From contig OZ004589.1 of NCBI GenBank assembly GCA_963924555.1, forward strand, positions 4,340,001-4,404,000: a stretch of 64,000 bases of DNA. The letters are read 5' to 3'. Both the position numbers and the translations under genes were made by a program. The notes under the pieces are model-generated. The model was given only the letters and a program-made list of their open reading frames with translations. It had not been told where the DNA came from and searched no databases. This DNA comes from Crambe crambe. Its lineage: Eukaryota > Porifera > Demospongiae > Poecilosclerida > Crambeidae. Shown in pieces: positions 46,501 to 58,500 of this stretch; position 1 is the stretch's first letter; each line of letters opens with the position of its first letter.

Positions 46501-49500
46501 AGTTCTTCTCCACATCTATCCAGTTCTTGAGTCCACCTTCTGCCATCTATTCAGTTCTTCTGAGGTTCTGGTTCTGTCCAATCAGTGGCCAGTATATGGG
46601 CGTGGTATTGGGGCAGGACTTCAAAAGTAGGTGTGGCTTGAAGTTGTATAATTTAGCTAGTGTCCCTGAAGTTAGTTTCTCAAAGTTGGGAACTATGTGA
46701 TGTGCACAGTCATAATTTCCAAGGCAACTCTACAGCATTTTATCAGTAGAGACTAGTAGGCGATGGCTGCTTTACTCAAGAAATAACTCGCCAACTCGCC
46801 ATATTCCACTCTGACTCATGTAATAAGGATTGCTTATAGCTAATAACTATTGCTGATGCTAAATGGTCACATGCACCTGATCAAGCTATAGACCAGATAC
46901 CTTTGCACTAGCCTAGGGGCCAGTGCTCGTAACTTCTGGAGCCTGGCTATAGGAACTCACAGGAGGACCAACTATTTCTTCTTAGCATGTGGTGTTGGCA
47001 CCTGAAGATCCCACCTGGGTAGAAATCAACTGGCTGTTTCTCCTATAGCAGTTGTGGGCCATGGACCTGGACCAGAACTAGTTGATTTACTCCCTGGAAT
47101 TCTAGGTTACCCATTTCCAGCTGGGTGGACTGGTGGCATGGTAGCTATCTTGAAACTTCAAAACTACTGTAGTAGCAAGAGGTAAACATACAATGCAGAA
47201 TGGATAATACCATACATATGTCACTGGTGGGACTCAAACTCACGGTCACCCACTTTACAAGCCCACAGTGCAACCACTCACTGCCAGTAATTCACACACA
47301 CATGCGCATACACACACAAAATTACTAGCCAGATGTGATGGCCATGGGTTATCAATTACTACACATACATTCATGTAACATGTTAATTATCATTATTCAG
47401 ATCCTAGAGTAAAAAATCATCGAGAAGAGAATGCAATTCACTGTGCAGTTCAAAGTGACTGTGATGATTCAGTTATTTATGAAGTGGTATCTTCGTTGCT
47501 ACAACATAAATGGTAATAATCATAAAAAGCATGACATTGTATACTGATTGTAATACTGTAATGGCTTCAAAAGTTTAATTAGCTAATTCAGTGTCTATCA
47601 ATTGTCCATGCACATTACGCTCAAACCCCTTGGTTGGCTCTGCATATGGCTGCTATGCAATGAGTAGATGTGTAGACGGTGCCTTATTAGTGTTTGCAAA
47701 GTGATCACTTCAGGTTCTCATGACAGGTCTCCTTCAATTCATGAGTCCAGGTTTGGAGGAGAAACTCCCTTACTTTATGCTGTGGAGGGGGGCAAGCCAA
47801 AAACTGTTGGTTTACTACTAAAGCACGGAGCAGGTATACACATGTGTATGTTTCCATGGGGGGGAGTATAGAAGTGAGAAAAGTAATAATTTTTGGGTCA
47901 AAAAATTACTGTGTAAAAATGAAAAATTAATAATAATTATATTGAATGAAATTAGCCGTCCTCATGCACATTTTTATTTATTCAGATCCTAGACTCAAAG
48001 ATGATGGCTTTAATTTACTTCATCGTGCATGTTTGAGAATAAGTGATGATAAAACGGCTGCTGAAGTTGTATCTTTGTTGCTACTTGAAAGGTACATAAA
48101 ATGCAGTGTTTCATTTGAAAACAAGGATGAATAGCTACCTCTGCCACATACCTTGACCTTCCTAGACAGTTTATCCTGCAATACATGTTTCTTCCTATTT
48201 CCTTATGAAGCATAGAGCTGCATAAAATTTTTGTCAAGCTATTTGGCCTTTGGCTACATAATAATTATGATAATTATAAATCAATTCAACATGCAGACAA
48301 TCCATCATTGATGATATTTTTGCTAGTAAGACTCCTTTACACTATGCTGTGAAGAAATTCCTTCCCAAAACTGTTGGTGTATTACTAGAGAATGGAGCAG
48401 GTATTTATCTCACCTTATTCCAGTTACAGTGTAGCTACATGGATCCAACAATACTTGCAAAATGATCTATAGCTACAATTGACACTTCTAGATCCTAATA
48501 AAACTGATCATAATAAGCAGACTCCTTTGCATAATGCTGTGGATAAAGGCTTGGTTGAAGCTGTTGATGTACTAATACAACATGGAGCAGGTACTACTTG
48601 TTGTAGCTCTAATATAGTCACCCAGTTAGCTGCCGTAATGTATTTTAACGATAGATATAGCAGCAAAGGACAAGTATGGCAGGTGCCCTATTCACTATGC
48701 TCTCACAACTACTAAAATTGATGTGTTCGAACACATGGTAGTCTCCCTAAAGAAGAGGTGAAGAACAATGTGACTGTTATGTATACATGTTTAGTCCAAA
48801 TAGTATGTACATGCATGCATGCACATACATACATACATCCATACCTCCATACATACATACATACATACATCCATACATACATACATCGTTGCATAATCAC
48901 ATAGTCCTAGCTCATAATAATTGTGGGTGTGGTACCAAGTTTTCAGTTATATTATTATTAGGCAGATAACTATAGCTAATAATGTATAAGTTGTGATGTC
49001 TCTCTAACTAACATAGTGTAAATGAAAAAGAAAGTAAGGAAGGTAATGGATGTACAGTTTTGCACCTGGCAGTGATTCAGAACAAAATAGAATATGTACG
49101 AATTCTCATCAAAGAATGTGATGCAGGTACGTATAATGCTATTATCATACAAAAAGATTTTTCTCTTTTTTGATTGGAGCACCCATGAGGATTCATACCT
49201 GTCCTCTGCATCAGTACAGCACCAATATCACATAATGATAGACCAGCCTCTGGATTGTAGTTAGAAAGTGCAGCTTACAGCTTACATAACTTCTTGAAAG
49301 CTTGCTTCAGTCCTACAAATTTTAGTTGATCATCATAGTGACACCACACCTACAAATACCAGATTTGGCTTTACAGGTTTAGAATAACTATGCAACTTTG
49401 ACAATCTTCAAGAAGCAATATTAATGATAGCTAGCACCCACAGATAATGTTTGGCAATTGGATTTACATTTGAAATTTTAATAGTATTGGGCTGGCTTCT

Positions 49501-52500
49501 TCTACTAAGCCCAAGTCTTTTCTTTCTCCAGCTATTTCAGTGAGGCTAGTCTCTGGCACCTGGCTTGTTGCCAGTGTATTCCCTCCAAAACTTTGCACAA
49601 AGTAATCTTAGAGTATGCTCCAAAAATGTAATAAACTGAGAAACGATTTTTCATGTCAGTAACCCTTTAAAAACCTCAGTTTAGTTAGCTATTATTATCT
49701 CTTCTTTTCTGCCCCTGCCAAACCCTGTTTTACAGTACCCTTGCAGATCTGGGGCTTTTACTTGTGTATTGCCACATTTTGCTCCACTTTTATAATTAAA
49801 GTTGGTTTTCTCTCTTTGAACCATTGGTCAGTCAGTCTTGTGATTCTCATTTTTTTTTTCAGACTATAAAATCGAAGATGATTCAAAGAAGTTTCCTGTT
49901 CACTATGCATGTGAACACATTTCATCTGATTTTGAAGATTTCATAAGGCTACTTTATGTAAAGTTAGTGATGGGAACATAGGTGACTACTTACCATGCCA
50001 CTTTGAGCAAAATATCAGCTTATCTTAATTATATGGAATTTTGGAATTATGGCTGAAAAGCAGGATTCATGTAGAACTTTTGGACAATTTTTTGTACAAA
50101 GTGGTTCCTTTTCTAAGTATTATTATTATTATTGTGTTCTTTATGTTTGAAATGATTCTAGTGATGAAAGCAAGTATGACACTTGGACTAAAACTCCCCT
50201 CCAAATTATAGCTTGCAAAAATGACAAGAGTTTACTTGAAATCCTTATAAAATATGGAGCAGGTATGCATGATGTATCTAAGTTGTATGTACATCTGATA
50301 CTAACTCATTTATCTAGTCATTCCCCCTCCCCCCTCCCCCCCCCCCCCCCCCCCCCCCCCCAAATGAAAACAAAAACAAAACAAAACTGGTCTAACTCAA
50401 TAGGTATAATCGCCCATTTTTGTAATAATTATCAATACTACCACATTACTCTACACAGATCCTTCAAGGATAAGTGTACGTTTGGCAACTAGCTCAGAAG
50501 AAGGGACAGATGATGAATTTGAGAAAGTGGTAAAATTTTTGACAACTCTATCTGAGCTTATAAAGAAGCCCTTGTAAGTTCACTGTTTAAGAGCTGGCAG
50601 CATGGCCTCTTCAGCTGACAATATCATTGTTAAGTTAATTCATCATCATACTACATACCAAGTAGAAATAAAAATTAATATCCTATGTAAACCAGACTCT
50701 CACATGCAGAAGAGAGAGTCTGGTCAATTCCTATACCGACTTTATTCTAGAGATCCATGAAAATTGTGGATAGCATGCGCAGAACACGTAGGTACATCAT
50801 CAAGTTTGAGTGCGCGCATAGTCTGTACTTGGCGAGCAGATAATTGCTGCCTCTTTATCTAGCTGCATGCAATCGATAGCAATATTATTGCCTTTGCATG
50901 AAGGAGCTTACTGCTTCTATTTGTTTGACTTTTAGAATTGAACAGCCATCCACTTTCTTGAATAGCTTTAAGAAAAGCCATCTTTTTGGTCGCACTATTT
51001 CGACTGAGTCATGACGCATCTGTGACGCGACTTTTTATGCACGGTGCGCGCTGAGTGGAACGCTAGCTACGACATCACGTACTATAACGCAAGTTCTATC
51101 GGCGACCCTTTCTCAATTCATGCATGCAAGATAGCTTACAAATACAGCACTAAAGCTAGCAAGTCAGCCATGAAAGCTTTGTGCACGGAGAATCCAACAG
51201 CAATCACCAACAAAGGTGGGCTTTTCCAGCTTATAAACTAAGCTATCTGTGCTACCTTGTTGCTTGTACCTTGTTGCTCTTCCCTATGCTTTGGTTGGCA
51301 TTCTACATAGCATGAACTAGTAGCTAGCTAGTTGAGCTGGATAGATGGAAACCCCTTGAACAGCTTATTAATGTGACGACCTTTACAAAATATTTTAGCT
51401 ACGGTGGGAACAGAATAAAAATAAAATTGAGCAATCTGTCATCTACATTATAGGAAGCTGATGGGAGACAGCTAGAGTTTGTTGGATTTAGGTTAAACCT
51501 GCTATGGTCCACATGATGCTGGCATCATAAGTAAAGGAAAAAAAAAATTCTAAATTAAAAAAGAAAAGTCGGGAGGGATGGCTGTGTTCGGTTCAAAAAA
51601 GTTCAGAGTGAACTTCAGTCAAGTAAGTAACCCCTTACCTATCACCAATATTATGAGCTAACTATTCCTACTTCACTCCCATGACAGGCTGAGATGAGAG
51701 TGAAGTAGGAATAGTTAGCTTGTAATATTGGTGATATTGTATGAATCTGATCTGGAAGGACTAATGCTGATGGAGCTCGTATCTAGCTATACAAAATTAG
51801 GTCAATGGCAATGATTGCCATTGACCTAATTTTGTATATAATTTTTCTGGTGTTATTCATGTTCCTGATATACTGGCTTGATTCATAACCAGACTAGTCA
51901 GTTGTGAGATCAATCAAGAATCGGTGGAAAAATGTCTGTCATGTTGTAGGTTGAAAGCGAGCAAGTTGTGCTTTTTTTGAAGTCCTTGAAGGTGTTCTGT
52001 CTTCAAGTTAGGAGTTGCTGATTGTAGGAAGGAAGTTTTCTGAAAGAAAATACTAAGTATTTAATAGTCCAATGGAGCAATTCATCTACTTAGAGAGTAC
52101 TATCATACTCTCTGATAATGCTTGACCACTTGGAGCAAACAAACAACCATTGATCAATCTTTCTGTTCTTTTCAAGGGATATCAATGCAGAAGATGATAA
52201 AGGAGCCACTGCACTTCATGTGGCATTGGATAAAAAGATGTTTTCAAGAGCACTTATTCTTCTGAATAGCGGAGCAGGTATAATTATTATGTAGGCATCT
52301 TGTGTGTACTTCATGGCTGGCTTCTATTAGAAAGATTTTCATGCAAATTAAGTAGGAGAAGGCCATTTGAGTTTTCTTTGTTACTATGCAACTTCCTTTA
52401 GCACTATTTTTCTAATCATAGTGTTCTTTTGTGTTTCTTCCCAGAATTGATGAAAAAGGACGGAACAGTTTACACATTGCATTTCAGAACAATGCTGGTG

Positions 52501-55500
52501 GACGTGTTATCCAACAGCTCCTAAAAAAGTAAGATGAAAGTATTTCATGTAGCTAGGTGTGTAGAGGGATACCAGGAGCATTAACTGAGAACCAGAATGA
52601 GGGCTAACTACCTTCACTAAAGTGAACATTAGCTAGTTGCACAGAAACTTACATAAGTTGAATGAACTGGCACAAAGGAATGTATGAACCACAAAAATGA
52701 ACTAATTAGCATAGCTGATTTTGATAGAAAAGAATGGGTGCATACACATGATCAGGAGTACATAATAATTAGACAGTTCACCACACTGACACTCTAAGAT
52801 GTGATATTTTTCTCCATGGCTGCTGCCAACCTTAATTTCAAGCTCTCTTTAATTCTTCTTCCATCTCTTTTCTAGGAATGAAGGTATTGATGTAGTGACT
52901 GATGGTTCTGGCAAGATGCCAATTCATTATATGACTGCTGCAACTCCTGTGTCAGCAGTTAGGGCTGTGATACATATCGAAGGAAGAATGATCCGTGGCT
53001 GTGAAAGAAGGCATAAAGACTTGTCCCAAAAAGAGGTATCAGTGTTTCTGTGGTGTAGCAGTACATTTCTCTGGATTCCTAATTCAGCGAGCAAGCAAAC
53101 CGACTCTCAGCTCATGAATCATTGAAATTGAATAGGTCTACATTCCAAAATACCCCAGACATACATACCCATGTCGTGAATAGTAGCACAATAGTAGCTC
53201 AGCATGTGCATAATATGCAAGTTGCAATTGCCTTGACTGATTTCTACAGTCTTAGGCTTATCTAAGTGGATTGTAGGTACTACCGTATAGCCGGAAATAT
53301 TGACGGGAATTATATTATACGATTTCCTCATAAAAATACCAATGACGATATTTAATTAGACGGAATCTGAAATCGTGCTAAATAAATAATGCACGTGCAT
53401 TGTGCATGCGAGCTGTGTACAGCTAGCTAGCTAGCCATACAGCAAGTACGAGTTCTCCAGTTGTGTTTGTGTTAGTTTATGAAAGAGTATGGACTTCAAT
53501 TCTTGGGAGAAACTAAAGTCTATTCGCGTTCACCTTGGCCCCGGAAGTAGCTGTGGTATAGTAAGCTTACGTAAGAACGCGTGTTAATCCAATTAGCCAC
53601 ATAGTTATGGCTAGAGGTATGCGCGGGTAATTGGAGGCAAGCCACGTGTTATCAGTTTAGATCAAGTTCTTTTCTCGTTTCTTTTCTCGTTTTTGCGTGA
53701 CTTTCTCTCATGCCTGCCATGACTCTCCCTGGACTTCTGCCCTGTCTTCTACTGGACAATCCCCAGAGAGGTAGGGTGGTTTAGCTGACATCTCAAGCCT
53801 GCTCCTTCCTTTCCTGATCCCAGCAACTCCTGGAGGGTTTAGCAATGATTATTCTGTATGTTCTGTATAAGCTAAACTGCCGGGAAGTTTAGCAGTGATT
53901 CGAATATTGTAGTTAAACTTGATAATGTGACTTCTCATTGATTCTATCGATCTAGTTAGCTAAAAGATTCTGTGATTCAGTTTTCTAGTTAGCTAAACTA
54001 TTCTATAATTCATATTTCTTACCAGCAGTTACTCACGTAAGCTAGCTAACTTACTCGAGAATCAGTAGCACCTGGCAGCCATTGTTTTGCTCTATCGCGC
54101 GCGCACTACATTCCTTGTGGTGAATGGCAGCTCCATACTTTGCTTATGGGACATACAGCTAACTTCTTACTGGTAAGGAATGAGTCCTTATAAAAAGCAT
54201 CATCATAAATCTCAGATAATTAGCTAGCTGCTGGTATTTGAAATTTTGAAATTGGTCAAGAATTGAGCAAGTTATCGCGGATATAAGAAGGTCAAGGTGA
54301 ACGCGAATAGACTTTAACACTGATAGCGATCCTTATGCTATAATCGTTTGACACATCCCTTGAAGAATTTCAGCCGCTTGTTCTCTCTTTCTTTATAGTG
54401 ATGGATGGCTCTTTAATTCGTTGTGCCATCACATGTTCAAGGCGCTACTCCTCCAGGGCCTATAAGTTTTCTTTGACTTTCTCTCCAGCAGTGGTGTGCA
54501 TCGCAAACTTAATTAAACCACGCAACTTTTTGACCGTTTTATTTTTGGCGATAAGATGCTTAAACTGCCAAAGCTAAAATCTTCGTCAATATTTCCGGCT
54601 ATACGGTATAGGCTTTATCTAAATGCTTTGTGGTAAGCATTACAGCTTTCTATGTATGCAGCTGCCTGCCACTTACATAACTCAACAAAGTAGCACAGAA
54701 TATTAGCTTGCTCGCTTGCTATGACTCAAGTGTTGCACATTGCCCTAGTTAGCTATTATTAGCCAATTATAGTTTCATTAATTTGTTTGTTCACTTTATT
54801 TTCCCCTTTATACACAAGCAAAAGATCACAGATACATTAATAGTATACAAGGTACTAGCTAGTTGCAATTCAGAATTGCTTCCCTCCCTCCAGGCACCCA
54901 TACAAGAGCATTATGCATTCCACTGTATTTTCACTATCTGTGTAATCAGCTGAAGTAGCTATCATTAAACACTTATTCCGGCTATTTTCTAGGATGTAGG
55001 GTCATCTCTATTCCCAAGCAATAGTTACAATATTCCAGGAAAGTTGATCTTCAGTGTTTCCTACGATGAGGATTTGGTAGTGAAAGTTAAAAAGATATCA
55101 CCTTCAGACTCCACTGATATGCAAAATGAACACATTGAAATTAGCCTTGTTGGACTTGACATTAAAAAGAAATTACATCGTGCATTCTATGACGAACATG
55201 ATTCAGAATATGATCAAGTTGTGAGGGTGAGTAGATATGTAGCTATTAATAATAACCAAAGAAAGTCTTGTAACACTTGACACTATGTTACTTTAATATT
55301 TCAGTTCCCTATCTTCAAACAATGTTTATCTGCTAAGATATTATGGCTGAAAGCGTGGAAAAAGAAGATATCGAAGGGGAACACTTTATTTAGAGAAGGT
55401 TGGAGGTACGAAGGATTGCTTTGGGAAGCCAGATATAAAATGTCCTTCCAAGAGGATAACAGTTATGCTACATGTGAACTTGCTCCAGATCAGGTATGTG

Positions 55501-58500
55501 TTAGACACACAGAAAGTTCTTTCACCCCTTTAGTAGATATTTTGGGTGGAATTCAAGTTGGTTTATGAAACTATGTAGGTTATAATTGTGAGACCAGTTC
55601 TATGGGGACTCTTTACGATAAAAACCATGCAAATGTTCCATAATCAAAGTTCTTAGTTAAGCCTGTGGCACTTTATCACTTCTATGGAGCAAATAATTTA
55701 TAGTGTAGGCATTGTGAATCATTAAGGATTGAATTGTGTCTCTAGCAATCACCACTGGAAGTGGCTATCAATTTAAAAAGGATGGATATAGTTGAGGTGC
55801 TATTGGTAAATGGAGCAAAAGTTGACCGAGATATTCTTATGGCAGCAGTGAGAAGAGGAGAAAAGTAAGAAATGTACTATGGTAGGGGGTTTCATAACAA
55901 GGATGTATGTAGTTGCATGAAGTTTGTGCAGTGTCAGCATGTTTTATTTTTGTGCTCACTTGTATTATTTATGTGCAAGGAGACTAACATGCTTTCATTT
56001 TTTTCTCTTTCTCTCTTTCTCTTCATAGAAATTTAGTTCAGGTCCTTATCAGACACATGAATAAATCCAATCTGGATACTCTCTTGAATGAATACTACAA
56101 TGTCATACCCGATAATCTCTTTCGAATTCATCCACACCAACAAGAAATCATCACTACACCATTCAGAGAATTGGTTCGTAAAGTTCCAGGTAAACTTCCT
56201 GAGCTGAAAATTAGTTATTAGCTATACAAGAAAACCCTCCCTCAGGGGGTGAAAGCTTCACAAATTTTATAGTTGCTTTCCTGTCTGCAAATTAAAAAAA
56301 ATTTGTGAGTAACTAATGATAGCTACTGCTGCCTATGCATCCTGAATTCACAACACGACAGTTTTGTGGTTAACAATTCTGTTTAACCTGTATAATATCT
56401 ATGCCAATTGTAGTTTTTCACTTTAAATAGTCCTGTGTGACTAGGTGTTGACATAATTTCTCTTTCTTTCTCGTAATACACTAGTCCAAAATTTTTTTAT
56501 AAACAAACGTTTCGATCATTTTACAATGATCATCTTCAGTGTTCAAATGATACCAATACTTCAGCTGTCGCAGAACATGCAATTGTGCACAACCATCTCA
56601 TTGACTGGAATAATGCTGAGGTAGTGGACTATATCAAAGATGCTATTTAGAGTCTTGGTACATTAGAAAACAGAGAGAGAAAATGAATAGAGACGTTGGA
56701 GTACTACCAAATGTTTACAATAGCCTCAGTTAATGTTAAAGCTGATTATAACCTGAAGGTATTAATTTTTTGTTTATTTATAACTTATGATTTTTGAATT
56801 ATTTAAACACTGAAGATGATCATTGTAAAATGATCGAAATATTTGTTTATAGAAAAATTTTGGACTAGTGGATTACGAGAAAGAAAGAGCAATTGTAGTT
56901 TTACAAGCAAGTGCAAAATTTGTAAGATGTACATTAGAAAATTCTAGCTAGCCAAATGATTAAACTCTATAGTAGCATGCAGGTGCTCCTACGTAGTCCC
57001 ACCCCTCATGTGCACATGTGCTAACTGGAGAAAGACTTACTTGAATTTTGATTTTTAAATTATTCTTCCCTCTTCATTGTAGCCTTTTGAGAAGAGGGGA
57101 GAAGAACATTTATAGTTGTTTTTTTTTGACCCGCCATCCCTACATAGAGAGTGCTAACACACTCTCTGATGAAATAACTTCTGAAAATGATCAGTTTAAT
57201 CTTCCTTGTGAGATCACTAGTATATTCTGTGTATGATGGCTGTCATTCTGTGAAAAAATTTGACCCCTTCTACTGAGTACAGGGTATATCTACTATGTAG
57301 CTATTAAGTGTTGCGCATATTTTTTAGATGCAGCCAGAGAAGCTTTACAGCGAAGCTTTGAGGTTGAGAAGGATGAAAAGGAAGAACACAAGTCTGTCAC
57401 ATTCAACTATTCATTGCTTGAACCTTGGCATCCTATACGGTACCAGTATTAATTATGTGGGAACTTTTAGTTACATGGGGCAAGCCCCACACTAGCAGGT
57501 TGGTTCTAAAATTTTGCATCATAATAATGTATTATATTTTCGTATGTACGTTGATGGTCATCTGGTAATATTACATCACACATTACAGTGAAACCTCTCT
57601 TAGCGGACCCCAGAAGCGGACGACCTCTGTAAAACGGACAACCATCAAGCACCGATTGAACTTTCCATAGGACTAGTGTATTTAAAACCTCTGAGAAACG
57701 GATTACCTCTGAACTCCGGACAGCGGACACTGTTCGATGTCCAAAGCAATCAGAATCAATATAAAATTGCCTTCGAAAAGCAGACCCACAAGCCACACCC
57801 ATAGATTACTTGCTAAACGAGCACGTGAATGAAATTATTATTATAATGACATAGCTAGCTAAGTCTTGAGCTGTTCAGTAGCAGAGGCAGATTAACATTT
57901 AGATAGTAATACCTGCTGGTGAGAAGCAAATCACCTCCTTCACTGAGTTTTAAGGAAAGTACTCATTCATGACTATTTTTCTTAGCAATTCATCAGACAC
58001 TCATTTTTTTGCATGGAAACAATACTTTGTAAAACCTCCAAGATAAGGAGATAATTTTCCCCCAAGTGTCCTCTATTTCGAGGTTCCACTGTACGCCTTA
58101 CAATGTGGTTTTTTCTCTGAGACGATCATCTACATCACATTACATTGCGCATGCGTAACTTCTACAACATTATTCAAAATGAAGAATACACTTAAGCATC
58201 AATGCACACAGATCACACTGTCAGATCATCCTACACATTAAAAGAACATAATAAACACATGCAAAAAATAAATTAATACCACACCCAGAACACTCTTCTC
58301 ATGGAACCATTACCTTTAAAATGAAAATCACTGAAGTGCTAGCTAACCCTCAGCGCAGCAAACTATTATTGGTTGTGCATGTGTAGGCTGCTTTACAGAG
58401 CAAAGCTTCTTCTGGGCTTTCTAAGGCTATCTTTTTTGCTTTACTATTTTTATCAGTCTTTTTGTGGCATTCAGCCTTCTTTTTAGTCTCTTTTACTCTA

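Larger units (their letters stand above)
50690..52140. other. Intron 14 of the TRPA-like gene, repeat-rich
   Basis: Holds a short inverted repeat (CCAGACTCTC and GAGAGTCTGG, 50693-50732), a 65-codon open frame at 51044-51241 that I do not recognise, the second copy of the 41459 repeat (51577-51682) with its inverted partner, and a perfect palindrome at 51788. Confidence 0.5.

Noticed and set aside
51044..51241. 65-codon open frame in TRPA-like intron 14
   Set aside because: No similarity I recognise; it lies in repeat-rich intron and does not fit the channel's exon phases.
56462..56887. Missing TRPA-like exon between exons 21 and 22
   Set aside because: The stretch is an inverted-repeat element; exon 21 and 22 phases already join.
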